NCBI RefSeq assembly: GCF_016820655.1
Contig: NZ_WSFT01000044.1
Location: 1-59,688, forward strand
DNA: 59,688 nt
DNA from: Anaeromonas frigoriresistens
Lineage (GTDB): Bacteria > Bacillota > Clostridia > Tissierellales > SIT17
Direction: 5' to 3'
Part shown: one piece after another, positions 9,029 through 18,559 of the stretch
Layout: each line of letters begins with the position of its first letter
How positions within the stretch are numbered: the stretch's first letter is position 1
Position numbers and translations under genes: made by a program
Notes under the pieces: model-generated
Databases searched by the model: none
Seen by the model: the letters and a program-made list of their open reading frames with translations, nothing else
Told to the model about the DNA's origin: nothing

Positions 9029-9110
9029 CGTTGGAAAATTACAACTTTCCCACTCCCCCTTTAATAGCTTTAAGCTATTAGGGCCAACTTCCCCCAAGTT
9101 GGCCTTTTTT
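9029..9110 (+). ncRNA. Candidate C-rich small RNA, about 82 nt
   Basis: The segment between a plausible promoter and a strong terminator holds three hairpins. They are GGAAA/TTTCC (9033-9037, 9046-9050), AATAGCTT/AAGCTATT (9063-9070, 9072-9079), and GGCCAACTT/AAGTTGGCC (9082-9090, 9096-9104). C-rich unpaired stretches lie at 9049-9059 (CCCACTCCCCC) and in the terminator loop at 9091-9095 (CCCCC). Firmicute regulatory RNAs often use such C-rich loops to block ribosome sites. No open frame of note is present. I do not recognise a known RNA family. The alternative is that this is only the readthrough terminator of an unseen element. Confidence 0.5.
9082..9110 (+). terminator. Intrinsic terminator, plus strand only
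   Basis: A 9-bp stem GGCCAACTT/AAGTTGGCC, loop CCCCC, followed by TTTTTT (9105-9110). The minus strand lacks a T tract after the stem, so it does not serve the convergent CPBP gene well. Confidence 0.85.
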
Positions 9111-9115
9111 AATAC

Positions 9116-10051
9116 CTAAATATAAACAAGTACATTCAAAACAATAAAACCTATTACTGTTATTATTATAGGTATATATTTTATTATTCCTTTTGACTCC
9201 CTATCATTTCTCATATCCTTTTCATTTTCACTGTCTAGCATCATCACTCTTCTATTTGGTAATTTCTTATATAAGTAATATGCTAATATACTAGTAAAAA
9301 AGGCAATACCTAGTAGAACAATTGTAGTTATTACTATACTCATTGTCTCAGATATTTCTATACTAGCCTCTTGGGTTTGTTCTATAGGTATATTTAATTT
9401 ACTAACTAAATACGTAAGAGTCCAAGCAAATGCATTATTTGTAGCATGACCAATTATACCTGCTATCAAAGAGTTTGTTCTATATACCATAAAACCAAAT
9501 AAAACACCCAAAAATATAGGACCTAAAAGATTTTGAAGATTAAAATGAAATATTCCAAAAAGTATTGCGGAAATGAAAATTGCTTTTTTATATCCTTTAT
9601 TTCCATAGGCTTTCATAATGAAGCCTCTAAACATTACTTCTTCACATATGCCAGGGGTTATAGCAATAATTAACAACCCTATTAAATATGATCCACCTGT
9701 AGATGGAGTAGGCAGTGGCGGGGCTTTGATTTCTCCAAAAAAGCTTATTATTATCATCATTAGAGCATTTAAAAATGCTCCTATTGGATATGCTAATAAT
9801 GTAATAGCTGGAATTAATAATACTTCTTTAAAACTTAATTTATTTAATTTTAAAACTTGTTTTAAACTATATCCTCTAACTTTTAAAAATATCAATACTG
9901 GCGCTAAGACTAAAATATATTCTGTTATTAAAAGTCCCGAGAAAATTTCTCTTTGCTGAGCTATTCCTCCTATTGTTATTAATAAAATAGCAATAACCAA
10001 ATATAAAATATTAGCCTCTAAAATTTTAGGCTTACTTTTAACAATACTCAC
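9116..10051 (-). CDS. CPBP-family intramembrane glutamic protease
   Basis: 311 residues with about eight hydrophobic segments. The Abi/CAAX-type catalytic motifs are visible: EEVMFRG (the EExxxR motif, about residues 137-143), FGIFHFN and IGHATNN. These enzymes cleave substrates in the membrane; targets are unknown here. The start is GTG at 10051 with GGGGAG 7 bases upstream. It begins 14 bases after the M20 gene ends, so the two are probably one transcript. Confidence 0.88.
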   Translation of the reverse strand: MSIVKSKPKILEANILYLVIAILLITIGGIAQQREIFSGLLITEYILVLAPVLIFLKVRGYSLKQVLKLNKLSFKEVLLIPAITLLAYPIGAFLNALMMIIISFFGEIKAPPLPTPSTGGSYLIGLLIIAITPGICEEVMFRGFIMKAYGNKGYKKAIFISAILFGIFHFNLQNLLGPIFLGVLFGFMVYRTNSLIAGIIGHATNNAFAWTLTYLVSKLNIPIEQTQEASIEISETMSIVITTIVLLGIAFFTSILAYYLYKKLPNRRVMMLDSENEKDMRNDRESKGIIKYIPIIITVIGFIVLNVLVYI

Positions 10052-10065
10052 TTACATCTCCCCTT

Positions 10066-11214
10066 TTATAATACAAAAAATTTATTACATATATTTATAT
10101 ATGTTTTAACTCCTTCTATAAGTATGTGTTCGTTGAAATTAAACTTACTACTATGTAAAGAATTAATATAATTTTCATCTTCATTCCCAGATCCTAGCAT
10201 AAAGAAAAAACCAGGTACTCTTTGTTGATAGAATGCAAAATCTTCTGCAATCATCATAGGTTTTAAATGAATAATATCATCTTTATTAAACACATCAATA
10301 ACTTCATCAAATAACTTTGCATCATTATTAACAGCTGGATACATATCTCTAATTTCAGTTTTTATCTTCACATTATACATTTTTTCTAATCCTTCATTTA
10401 TCTCATTTATTCTTCCTTTTATATTCGAATATATTTGATTATTAAAAGTTCTTATAATACCTTCTAATTGTATATCTTCTGCAATAATATTTCTAGCCTC
10501 TCCTCCCTTTATTTTCCCTATAGTTAACACTCCACTATCTATAGGATCAGTATTTCTGCTAATTATAGATTGATAGCTAGTTATCAACTGACTTGCTACA
10601 TATATTCCATCTATAGCTTTATGAGGTATAGCGCCGTGACCACTTTTAGCCATTATTTTGATGTCTAATTCACCAGTTTGTGCCATCATAGGACCTTTGC
10701 ATACCCCTACCTTTCCTTCTTTTATCTCAGGGAAAATATGAAGTCCAAATATATATTCAATATTATATTTTTCTAATAACCCGTCATCTACTATTACTTT
10801 TGCTCCTCCAGGACCTTCTTCTGCCGGTTGAAATATAAGAACAATATCCCTCTTTATATTATCTACTTGAGAAAGATATTTTGCAAATCCTAATAATATA
10901 GCCATATGACCATCATGTCCACAAGCATGCATTTTATCAGTATGTTTAGATTTGTACTCTATATCATTTTTTTCCACCATTTTAAGTCCATCTATATCTG
11001 ATCTAAAAGCTATTGCTCTGTCTTTGCTGTTTCCCTTTATATGTACTATCAATCCAGTCTTTGCAACTTTTATAGGTTTATAGCCATATTCTATAAGTCT
11101 TTCTTCAATATATCTTGAAGTTTTAACTTCTTCAAATCCCACCTCTGGAATTTGGTGTAAATCCCTTCTTATTTTTATTACTTCTTCTTCTAACTTCATT
11201 CTATTAAGTATCAT
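10066..11214 (-). CDS. M20-family amidohydrolase, possibly N-acetyldiaminopimelate deacetylase
   Basis: 382 residues of the M20D peptidase/amidohydrolase family. Visible features are the RRDLHQIPEVGFEE start region, the metal-binding HACGHDGHM (about 97-105), the catalytic PAEEGPGGA, and HIFPEIKEGKVG. The start at 11214 has AGGAGG. Family members remove acyl groups from hippurate, N-acetyl-DAP, indole-acetyl amino acids and others. It is divergent from an operon that encodes the acetylated DAP route but lacks its deacetylase, so an N-acetyl-LL-DAP deacetylase role is a reasonable inference, not shown by motifs. Confidence 0.8.
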   Translation of the reverse strand: MILNRMKLEEEVIKIRRDLHQIPEVGFEEVKTSRYIEERLIEYGYKPIKVAKTGLIVHIKGNSKDRAIAFRSDIDGLKMVEKNDIEYKSKHTDKMHACGHDGHMAILLGFAKYLSQVDNIKRDIVLIFQPAEEGPGGAKVIVDDGLLEKYNIEYIFGLHIFPEIKEGKVGVCKGPMMAQTGELDIKIMAKSGHGAIPHKAIDGIYVASQLITSYQSIISRNTDPIDSGVLTIGKIKGGEARNIIAEDIQLEGIIRTFNNQIYSNIKGRINEINEGLEKMYNVKIKTEIRDMYPAVNNDAKLFDEVIDVFNKDDIIHLKPMMIAEDFAFYQQRVPGFFFMLGSGNEDENYINSLHSSKFNFNEHILIEGVKTYINICNKFFVL

Positions 11215-11300
11215 TTTTAGACCTCCTAGATTAATTTTTCCTTTTATACCCTATTATTGTTTACTCACTCTATATCTAGTATCACTTAATATTATAAAAA

Positions 11301-11324
11301 TTAAAATGTTAAAATGTTAAAATG
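11301..11324 (+). repeat. Short tandem repeat, 3 x TTAAAATG
   Basis: Three perfect 8-bp units in the divergent intergenic region between the M20 gene and asd. No function is evident. The 228-base region shows no L-box (lysine riboswitch) structure. Confidence 0.7.
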
Positions 11325-11442
11325 TTTAAAAAAATCATTATTTAATATAGAATAGAGGTAAATATAATATGACTTGAATTATTAATATATCTGTTTAATA
11401 TATTATATTAAGAAAGTAAAGATTTTGAAAGGAGTCGATTTT

Positions 11443-12438
11443 ATGATTAATGTAGCAATAGTTGGAGCCACTGGTATGGTGGGAAGAACTTTTCTTAAAA
11501 TTTTAGAAGAAAGGGATTTTCCTATAGATAAACTTTATCTATTTGCATCTAAAAAATCTAAGGGTAATAAGCTAATATTTAAAAATAAAGAATATACAGT
11601 AGAAGAATTAACTGAAGATTCTTTTAGAAAGGATATTCAGATAGCACTTTTTTCTGCAGGAGGAGAAATAAGTAAAAAGTTTGCACCAATAGCAAAAGAT
11701 AATGGAGTCATAGTGGTTGATAATAGTAGTGCATGGAGAATGTATGAAGATGTACCTTTAATTGTTCCTGAGGTAAATCCTGAAGAAATTAAAAATCATA
11801 ATGGAATAATTGCAAATCCTAATTGTTCTACTATACAGAGTGTTCTTCCATTAAAACCTATTGATGATATATATGGTATAAAAAGAGTAATCTATTCTAC
11901 ATACCAAGCTGTATCTGGTTCAGGGTTAGGAGGCATTAAAGATTTAGAAGAAGGTGTTAAGGGTTCCTCTCCCAAAAAATATCCTCACCCAATAGCTTAT
12001 AACTGCTTACCCCATATAGATGTATTTATGGATAATGGTTATACAAAAGAAGAAATGAAAATGATTAATGAAACTCAAAAGATCTTAAATAAAAAAGATT
12101 TAGCAGTTACTGCTACCACTGTAAGAATACCGGTTCGATATGGTCACTGTGTTTCTATTAATATAGAATTAGAAAAAGATTTTGAAATAAATGATTTAGT
12201 TAATCACTTAATGAACTTCGAAGGAATAAAAATAATGGATGATATATCTCAAAATATTTATCCTACCGCTCTTCATGTGGAAGGAAAAGACGAAGTATAT
12301 ATCGGAAGAATACGTATAGATTATAGTGTGAAACATGGAGTAAACTTATGGGTAGCAGCAGATAATATTCGAAAAGGAGCTGCTACAAACACAGTACAAA
12401 TTGCTGAGTTATTAGTAAAAGAATATTTTAATAATTAG
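11443..12438 (+). CDS. asd: Aspartate-semialdehyde dehydrogenase
   Basis: 331 residues. NADP-binding [11 protein letters not shown] is at the N terminus, the active-site cysteine is in NPNCSTIQ, and [13 protein letters not shown] holds the catalytic His region. It reduces aspartyl phosphate to the semialdehyde, the branch point of lysine/DAP and threonine/methionine synthesis. The start at 11443 is chosen for GAAAGGAG 7 bases before; an ATG-type codon at 11425 has no site. It is the first gene of a five-gene operon; dapA follows after 11 bases. Confidence 0.97.
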   Translation: MINVAIVGATGMVGRTFLKILEERDFPIDKLYLFASKKSKGNKLIFKNKEYTVEELTEDSFRKDIQIALFSAGGEISKKFAPIAKDNGVIVVDNSSAWRMYEDVPLIVPEVNPEEIKNHNGIIANPNCSTIQSVLPLKPIDDIYGIKRVIYSTYQAVSGSGLGGIKDLEEGVKGSSPKKYPHPIAYNCLPHIDVFMDNGYTKEEMKMINETQKILNKKDLAVTATTVRIPVRYGHCVSINIELEKDFEINDLVNHLMNFEGIKIMDDISQNIYPTALHVEGKDEVYIGRIRIDYSVKHGVNLWVAADNIRKGAATNTVQIAELLVKEYFNN

Positions 12439-12449
12439 GAGGTTATTTT

Positions 12450-13334
12450 ATGTCATTGTTTAAAGGATCCGGAGTAGCAATAATTACACCTTTCACTAAA
12501 GATGTAATAGACTTTGATAAACTAGGAGAATTAATAGACTGGCAAATCAACGAAAATACAGATGCTATCATTGTTTGTGGTACCACAGGAGAAGCTTCAA
12601 CCATGTCTGATGATGAAAAGAAATCTGCAATAAAGTATACAGTTGAAAAAGTTAATGGAAGAGTTCCTGTTATTGCAGGTACAGGGAGTAATAATACTCT
12701 TCATGCTATAGAGCTTAGTAAAGAGTCAGAGTCTATAGGAGTTGATGGTTTATTAGTAGTTACTCCTTATTACAACAAAACTACTCAAAAAGGTTTAATT
12801 GAACATTATACTAAAATTGCTGATAGCGTAAACATTCCTATCATAGTATATAATGTTCCTGGAAGAACAGGATTAAATGTTGCACCTAAAACATTAAAAG
12901 AATTATCTAAACACAAAAATATAGTGGCTGTAAAAGAAGCAAGTGGAAATATCAGTCAAGTAGTTGAGATTGCAAGTATAGTTGATGAGGATTTTGATAT
13001 ATATTCTGGAAATGATGATATGGTCATTCCTTTACTTTCAGTTGGTGGAAAAGGGGTTATTTCTGTAGTTGCAAATATTTTACCTAAAGATACTCACGAT
13101 ATGGTTATGGAGTATTTAGAAGGAGATATAAACAAAGGTATTAAATTACAGCTTGAAATGAAATCATTAATAGATTCATTGTTTATAGAGACAAATCCAA
13201 TTCCAATTAAAACAGCATTGAATCTAATTGGAAAAAATGTAGGTACTTTAAGATTACCTTTAGTTGATATGTCTGAAGAAAATTTAAATATACTTAAAAA
13301 TGAACTAAATAACTATGGTTTAGAAATTAGGTGA
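12450..13334 (+). CDS. dapA: 4-hydroxy-tetrahydrodipicolinate synthase
   Basis: 294 residues. [18 protein letters not shown] and the Schiff-base lysine in AVKEASG mark the DapA family of class I aldolases. It condenses pyruvate with aspartate semialdehyde, the first committed step to diaminopimelate, lysine and dipicolinate. AGGAGG lies before the ATG. Its stop overlaps the region just ahead of dapB. Confidence 0.97.
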   Translation: MSLFKGSGVAIITPFTKDVIDFDKLGELIDWQINENTDAIIVCGTTGEASTMSDDEKKSAIKYTVEKVNGRVPVIAGTGSNNTLHAIELSKESESIGVDGLLVVTPYYNKTTQKGLIEHYTKIADSVNIPIIVYNVPGRTGLNVAPKTLKELSKHKNIVAVKEASGNISQVVEIASIVDEDFDIYSGNDDMVIPLLSVGGKGVISVVANILPKDTHDMVMEYLEGDINKGIKLQLEMKSLIDSLFIETNPIPIKTALNLIGKNVGTLRLPLVDMSEENLNILKNELNNYGLEIR

Positions 13335-13339
13335 TAAAA

Positions 13340-14098
13340 ATGATAAATATTATTGTAAATGGTTGCAATGGAGCAATGGGGCAAGTTCTTTGTAATGAAA
13401 TTATTAATAATGAGGAAATGAATATAATAGCTGGTGTAGATAGAAATCCTAATAAGCTTGATAATCCTTTTTCAGTTTATCAAAGTATCTTGAATGTAGA
13501 TGATATATGTGATGTAATAATTGACTTTTCAAACCCTTCTCATTTAAATGATTTGTTAGAATACTCTCAGGATAAAAAAGTTCCATTAGTAATAGCTACT
13601 ACAGGCTATTCTGAAGAAGAACTTATTAAAATAGAAAATTCTTCAGAGACAGTACCTATATTCCTTTCTTCTAACATGTCCTTAGGAGTAAATGTACTGT
13701 TAAGTATGGTAAGAAAAGCTGCCAATATATTATCATCATCTTTTGATATAGAAATAATAGAAAAACATCATAATAAAAAAGTTGATGCTCCTAGTGGCAC
13801 TGCTCTTATGATAGCTAATACAATAAATGATGAATTAGATAATACAAAGGATTTTGTTTATGGTAGATATACAAAAAAAGATAAAAGACAGCCAAAAGAA
13901 GTTGGTATACATGCAATAAGAGGTGGGAATATTGTAGGAGAACATACAGTTATATTTGCTGGGGATGATGAAGTTGTTGAAATTAAACACACAGCTAATT
14001 CAAAGAAAATATTTGCAAAAGGCTCATTAGAAGCAGCACAGTATATAATTAATCAAAAACCTGGTCTTTATACAATGGATAACCTGTTAAATAAATAG
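13340..14098 (+). CDS. dapB: 4-hydroxy-tetrahydrodipicolinate reductase
   Basis: 252 residues. The N-terminal NCNGAMGQ nucleotide-binding turn and the signature EIIEKHHNKKVDAPSGTAL (about 147-165) identify DapB, which makes tetrahydrodipicolinate with NAD(P)H. I chose ATG 13340, with AGGTG 7 bases before it, over an in-frame GTG at 13331 that lacks a site. The ribosome site overlaps the end of dapA, so translation is probably coupled. Confidence 0.96.
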   Translation: MINIIVNGCNGAMGQVLCNEIINNEEMNIIAGVDRNPNKLDNPFSVYQSILNVDDICDVIIDFSNPSHLNDLLEYSQDKKVPLVIATTGYSEEELIKIENSSETVPIFLSSNMSLGVNVLLSMVRKAANILSSSFDIEIIEKHHNKKVDAPSGTALMIANTINDELDNTKDFVYGRYTKKDKRQPKEVGIHAIRGGNIVGEHTVIFAGDDEVVEIKHTANSKKIFAKGSLEAAQYIINQKPGLYTMDNLLNK

Positions 14099-14114
14099 AG
14101 AGGATGAATAACTA

Positions 14115-14834
14115 ATGCAAAAAGAAAATACAGAACTACAAGATGCTTATGAAATAGCTAATTTTATTAAAAATGCATCAAAAACTACACCAGTCAAATT
14201 ATATATAAAAGGAAACTTAAAAAATATTAATTTCACTGATTGTAAAAACTTTGGTGATGATAATTTTAGAATCGTTTTTGGTGAATATTCAATAATAAAG
14301 AATTTATTGGATAGATATGAGGATTTAATAGAAGATTATACTATGGAATCGGATAGAAGAAATTCTGCAATTCCTCTATTAGATACTAATAATGTAAATG
14401 CTAGAATAGAACCTGGTTCAATCATTAGAGATAAAGTTAAAGTAGGAGATAAAGCAGTCATAATGATGGGAGCAGTTATAAACATCGGAGCAGAAATTGG
14501 TGAAAACACTATGATTGATATGAATGCAGTAGTTGGAGCTAGAGGTATGATTGGTAAAAATGTTCATGTTGGAGCAGGAGCTGTTATAGCGGGAGTGTTA
14601 GAGCCACCTAGTAAGACTCCTGTGATTATAGAAGATGATGTACTAATAGGGGCAAATGTAGTAGTACTAGAAGGGGTAAAAATAGGTAGAGGAGCCGTGG
14701 TTGCTGCAGGATCTGTTGTTACTAAAGATGTACCTAATAATACAGTTGTAGCAGGAACTCCAGCAAGAATCATTAAACAAAAAGATAGCAAGACTATTGA
14801 TAAAGTCAAAATATTAGACGAATTAAGAGGATAA
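14115..14834 (+). CDS. dapD: Tetrahydrodipicolinate N-acetyltransferase
   Basis: 239 residues, the DapH/DapD-acetyl type. The N-terminal 90 residues form the family-specific cap. From about residue 90 the chain shows hexapeptide repeats of a left-handed beta-helix ([19 protein letters not shown], then [17 protein letters not shown], and so on). It transfers acetyl from acetyl-CoA to tetrahydrodipicolinate, so this organism uses the acetylase variant of DAP synthesis. It lies 16 bases after dapB. Confidence 0.95.
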   Translation: MQKENTELQDAYEIANFIKNASKTTPVKLYIKGNLKNINFTDCKNFGDDNFRIVFGEYSIIKNLLDRYEDLIEDYTMESDRRNSAIPLLDTNNVNARIEPGSIIRDKVKVGDKAVIMMGAVINIGAEIGENTMIDMNAVVGARGMIGKNVHVGAGAVIAGVLEPPSKTPVIIEDDVLIGANVVVLEGVKIGRGAVVAAGSVVTKDVPNNTVVAGTPARIIKQKDSKTIDKVKILDELRG

Positions 14835-14843
14835 GGTGATAAT

Positions 14844-16028
14844 ATGGATGACTTATTGTTAAGAGATAAAAAGTATATTCTAAATCTATACAACCGTATA
14901 GATTTAGAAATTGCTTATGGTAAGGGATCTTACCTTTATGATAAAGATGGGAATAAATATTTAGATATGTTCAGTGGGCTTTCAGTAAATAGCTTTGGTC
15001 ATAATAATAAAGAAATTATAAAAACAATAACTGATCAAGCAACTAAATACATACATTTATCTAATTATTTTGCTTCAGAACCTACTGTTAGACTAGCAGA
15101 GTCACTAATAAATAGAACAAAATTTGATAAAGTATTTTTTTCAAATTCAGGTACCGAATCAATTGAAGGAGCAATAAAATTTTCAAGAAAGTTTGGTTTA
15201 TCCCAAGATAAGAATAAATACAAGATATTATCTGCACAAAACTCATTTCATGGTAGAACTTTTGGTGCTTTATCCTTAACAGGACAAGAAAAGTTTCATA
15301 GAAACTTTGAACCAATACTCCCTGGATTTGATTATTTCAACTTTAATGATATCGAAGACTTACAAAACAAATGTGATGACAGTGTTTGCGCAATATTTCT
15401 AGAATTTATTCAAGGAGAAGGAGGCGTTAGATTATTATCTGATGAATTTATTGAAAATCTAATAAACCTTTCTGAAAAGTATAATTTTCTTATTGTAGCA
15501 GATGAAATTCAAGCAGGTCTTGGTCGCACTGGGAAATTTCTTTCCTATGAACACTATAATGTTGATCCTGATTTAGTTTGTATATCTAAATCCTTAGGAG
15601 GTGGCCTACCTTTAGGGGCTATCTTAGTTGACAAGACTTTGAGTGACCTATTACAACCTGGAGACCATGGATCTACTTTTGGTGGTAATCCAGTTTCTTG
15701 TGCTTCTGGTTATTTAACTTTAAAAACCCTGGATGATAAATTACTAAAAGATGTTGAAAAAAAGGGAAAATATTTACTAAAAGAATTAGAGCTTATTAAA
15801 AATAGTTATCCCAATATAATCAGTGAGATAAGAGGAAGAGGTTTAATGATTGGTATTGAATGTGGTGAATATGCTAATGAAATAAAGAAATTAGCTTTAG
15901 AACAAAATTTATTATTAAATGTAACCAATAAAACAGTAATTAGACTATTACCCCCTCTTAATATAACTCCTGATGATTTAGATATATTTTTAAACACTTT
16001 TAAATCTATATTTTCTAAAATTTCATAA
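14844..16028 (+). CDS. Class III aminotransferase, probable N-acetyl-DAP aminotransferase (ArgD-like)
   Basis: 394 residues of the acetylornithine/succinyl-DAP aminotransferase family. ADEIQAGLGRTGKF holds the PLP-binding Asp, and SKSLGGGLPLGAIL contains the PLP lysine. DHGSTFGGNPVSCASG is also visible. As the last gene of the dap operon (9 bases after dapD) it most likely makes N-acetyl-LL-DAP from the keto precursor. Acetylornithine aminotransferase in arginine synthesis is the alternative, but no arg genes are near. AAGGTGATA precedes the ATG. Confidence 0.88.
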   Translation: MDDLLLRDKKYILNLYNRIDLEIAYGKGSYLYDKDGNKYLDMFSGLSVNSFGHNNKEIIKTITDQATKYIHLSNYFASEPTVRLAESLINRTKFDKVFFSNSGTESIEGAIKFSRKFGLSQDKNKYKILSAQNSFHGRTFGALSLTGQEKFHRNFEPILPGFDYFNFNDIEDLQNKCDDSVCAIFLEFIQGEGGVRLLSDEFIENLINLSEKYNFLIVADEIQAGLGRTGKFLSYEHYNVDPDLVCISKSLGGGLPLGAILVDKTLSDLLQPGDHGSTFGGNPVSCASGYLTLKTLDDKLLKDVEKKGKYLLKELELIKNSYPNIISEIRGRGLMIGIECGEYANEIKKLALEQNLLLNVTNKTVIRLLPPLNITPDDLDIFLNTFKSIFSKIS

Positions 16029-16033
16029 TAAAT

Positions 16034-16065
16034 AAAATGATGGAAGCTTAAGCTTCCATCATTTT
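16034..16065. terminator. Perfect palindromic two-way terminator (dap operon / hpt)
   Basis: Two 16-base arms meet at 16049/16050 within AAGCTTAAGCTT. The hpt stop codon starts at its right edge, and the dap operon ends 6 bases to the left. Confidence 0.88.
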
Positions 16066-16588
16066 ACTTATTTTCAAAAACAAATATATCTGGTACATTT
16101 CTATAATAATCTCCATAATTAAGGCCATAACCCGCAATAAATAAATCTGGGATTGTAAAACCGCAATAATCAGGTTCTATTTCTACTTCTCTTCTTTCAG
16201 GTTTATCAAGTAACACGCATGATTTAACCGATTTTGGTCCTAAGTCTTTTAAATAATTCACTATAAATTTCATAGTATTACCTGAGTCCACTATATCATC
16301 TACAATAAGAATATCATAATCCTTAACGTCAACTTTTAAATCATTTACTATCTTAACTTTCCCAGAGGATTGTTCCCCATGACCATAGCTTGACGTTGTC
16401 ATAAACTCAATTCGAGTCATTAGATCTATTGATCTAACTAAATCAGCTGTAAATACAAAACTACCTTTAAGTAATGATACAACTAAAAGTTTTTTATCTT
16501 TATAATCTTTTGTTATTTCTTCTCCTAGTTCTTTAACCTTACTAGAAATTTCTTCCTTAGAAATTACGACCTTTCTTTCATCCGTCAT
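16064..16588 (-). CDS. hpt: Hypoxanthine phosphoribosyltransferase
   Basis: 174 residues. The PRPP-binding loop ILIVDDIVDSGNTM (about residues 97-110) is diagnostic. SLLKGSFVFTADLVR and the C-terminal PDIFVFENK region fit Hpt, the purine-salvage enzyme converting hypoxanthine or guanine to the nucleotide. Start at ATG 16588 with AAGGAG 9 bases before; a TTG at 16597 abuts that site and is unlikely. Confidence 0.96.
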   Translation of the reverse strand: MTDERKVVISKEEISSKVKELGEEITKDYKDKKLLVVSLLKGSFVFTADLVRSIDLMTRIEFMTTSSYGHGEQSSGKVKIVNDLKVDVKDYDILIVDDIVDSGNTMKFIVNYLKDLGPKSVKSCVLLDKPERREVEIEPDYCGFTIPDLFIAGYGLNYGDYYRNVPDIFVFENK

Positions 16589-16685
16589 ATATATCAACTC
16601 CTTAGTAGAACTTATTAATTTATGTCCAGTTATTTAATGACTATTCTAATTCAATTAGTTTCTTATGTCAATAGATACTCCTGGT

Positions 16686-18545
16686 TTATGTATTACTAAT
16701 TATTTTTTTTATTTCAATCCTTTCTTTATTACCCACCTCATATATGTCATATATTAAATGATCGATTTGAGATAATTTATTATTTATATATAATTCCTTA
16801 CCTTTTGAACTAATATTTCCCTCTTTATAAACTTGTAAAATTTCATCTACAATTCTCACAATGATTTCCTGATCTGAATAAGGTATTATTCTTAATGGAG
16901 TTTCTTTTATATGAAAAATTTTAACTTGAGGAAATAGTTTTCCATCCTCCATAGTTATACTTCTATATATAGCACTAAATAAACTAGAGTTTAGTAGGGC
17001 TAATATAAATTTAATAGATAAATCTTTTCGACTTATATCTTTAATTATTAATGAATATAAAGTGTTTAAGATATAGTAATTTTCTTCATCATAAGAACAT
17101 ATAAATTTATCTGCAGTTTGTCTTATTAATATTTTCTTATTATATATAAGGTCCTTTCTCATAAATGTAGCATACTCACCTTTACTTTTATCTATTAAGG
17201 ATTTATCAGTTCTAATATACAGTCCATTCCATTTATGATTATACCTATGTATATTCTTACCTTCTAAAACTTTCTCAGCATTTACATCTTGATCTCTTGT
17301 TAGTAATTTATTTCTTACATTACCTGTAGCTATACCAGCTACGACATTACAATAGTCTTTAACTTTGCTATTAGATTCTTTGAATATTCTATTTCTCATT
17401 TTAAAAAATACATCAGATGAGTTTATATCAAAAACATTATTTAATAATTGATTGTAATAATTTTGATTTATCTTTCTATAAGGTTCTAAGTATAATTTTT
17501 CTTTTTTGTATTTAGAATGAGATATATTTTTGGTCATTATTAATCCCTTTAAGGAAGTTTTCTTCATAATGATCATACTCATACTCATATCAACTTCATT
17601 AAATATTCCATCACCTAAATTAATAATCTTTTCAATACTACAGTTTTGCAAGATAACCTCTCGTAATTTACAAAAGTTATTATTAGCTAAAATACTTGAG
17701 GGAACTATATATCCAACTCGACCTTTTTGTTTTAATATTTTTAGAGACTTTTCAATAAAAAGAGCATATATATCGAATCTACCTACAGCAGTTTGGTATA
17801 TTTTTTTTAAATAATCCTTTTGGTAATACTTATTTATTTTTCTATTTTCTAAATATGGAGGATTACCTAAAATAAAATCAAATTTTATATTATCAATTTT
17901 ACCTTTACTTAAAAAATCTAAGTTCATTAAATTTAAGTTTAAATCATATTCTTCCCCTGTTAACTTATATATTTTTAAGATCAATGAATACTTACAGTAC
18001 CTTAATGAATTGTTATCCTTATCTACACCATAAATATTTTCATTAATTATTCTATATATAATTTCCCTTTTTGTAAGATTAGTATTCTCTTTATAATAAA
18101 AATATAATCTTTCTACAATGGAAATTAGAAAATTACCGCTTCCACAGGATGGTTCTAGTATTTTTAAATTTTCCATATTATCATTTATAAAATAATCTAT
18201 TAATGTATTATCTAGTATGTAATCTATTATCCATTGAGATGTATAATAAACTGCTAATTTTTCCTTATCTTTTTTTCTATATTGTATGATATATTCATAT
18301 GTATTTGAAATAATATGATCATTAACTAATAGATGCTGTGGAATTGCCATTTCAATTTTTGATAATATTTCATTACCCAACATTTCTTGGATCTTATCAT
18401 TTAATTCAGAGTCATAATCTATACCATGTTTCTTAAATACTAATAAAATAATAGAGTTCATTATAGAATCTTCTATATTTCTGATACTATACTTATATGA
18501 ATATTCTTTATAAATATAATCAACAACTTTATAGAATTTTTCCAT
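16686..18545 (-). CDS. Solitary N6-adenine DNA methyltransferase (Eco57I/CamA-like)
   Basis: 619 residues. The order is: an N-terminal helical region (1-95), motif X VYYTSQWIIDYIL (99-111), SAM-binding motif I EPSCGSGNF (131-139), catalytic motif IV NPPY (228-231), and a C-terminal TaqI-type specificity region (about 390-590). The N-terminal part is too short for the PD-(D/E)XK nuclease of type IIG enzymes, and no endonuclease or specificity gene flanks it. Layout and motif order resemble CamA, the orphan methyltransferase that affects C. difficile sporulation; that comparison is from memory. GGAGGACA precedes the ATG. It is flanked by hpt and ssb-like housekeeping genes, not mobile DNA. Confidence 0.85.
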   Translation of the reverse strand: MEKFYKVVDYIYKEYSYKYSIRNIEDSIMNSIILLVFKKHGIDYDSELNDKIQEMLGNEILSKIEMAIPQHLLVNDHIISNTYEYIIQYRKKDKEKLAVYYTSQWIIDYILDNTLIDYFINDNMENLKILEPSCGSGNFLISIVERLYFYYKENTNLTKREIIYRIINENIYGVDKDNNSLRYCKYSLILKIYKLTGEEYDLNLNLMNLDFLSKGKIDNIKFDFILGNPPYLENRKINKYYQKDYLKKIYQTAVGRFDIYALFIEKSLKILKQKGRVGYIVPSSILANNNFCKLREVILQNCSIEKIINLGDGIFNEVDMSMSMIIMKKTSLKGLIMTKNISHSKYKKEKLYLEPYRKINQNYYNQLLNNVFDINSSDVFFKMRNRIFKESNSKVKDYCNVVAGIATGNVRNKLLTRDQDVNAEKVLEGKNIHRYNHKWNGLYIRTDKSLIDKSKGEYATFMRKDLIYNKKILIRQTADKFICSYDEENYYILNTLYSLIIKDISRKDLSIKFILALLNSSLFSAIYRSITMEDGKLFPQVKIFHIKETPLRIIPYSDQEIIVRIVDEILQVYKEGNISSKGKELYINNKLSQIDHLIYDIYEVGNKERIEIKKIISNT

Positions 18546-18559
18546 AGTTGTCCTCCGAC

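Noticed and set aside
11301-11324. TTAAAATG tandem repeat as a regulator site (iterons)
   Set aside because: Only three units in AT-rich sequence; chance is enough and no replication or regulator gene is near.
11215-11442. Lysine riboswitch (L-box) before asd
   Set aside because: The conserved L-box cores are not visible and the region is short and almost all A/T.
14564-14893. 109-residue minus-strand reading frame
   Set aside because: Antisense to dapD, with no ribosome site; the product mirrors the hexapeptide repeats.
16686-18545. Type IIG restriction-modification enzyme
   Set aside because: The segment before motif X is about 95 residues, too short for the nuclease domain, and no PD-(D/E)XK pattern is seen.
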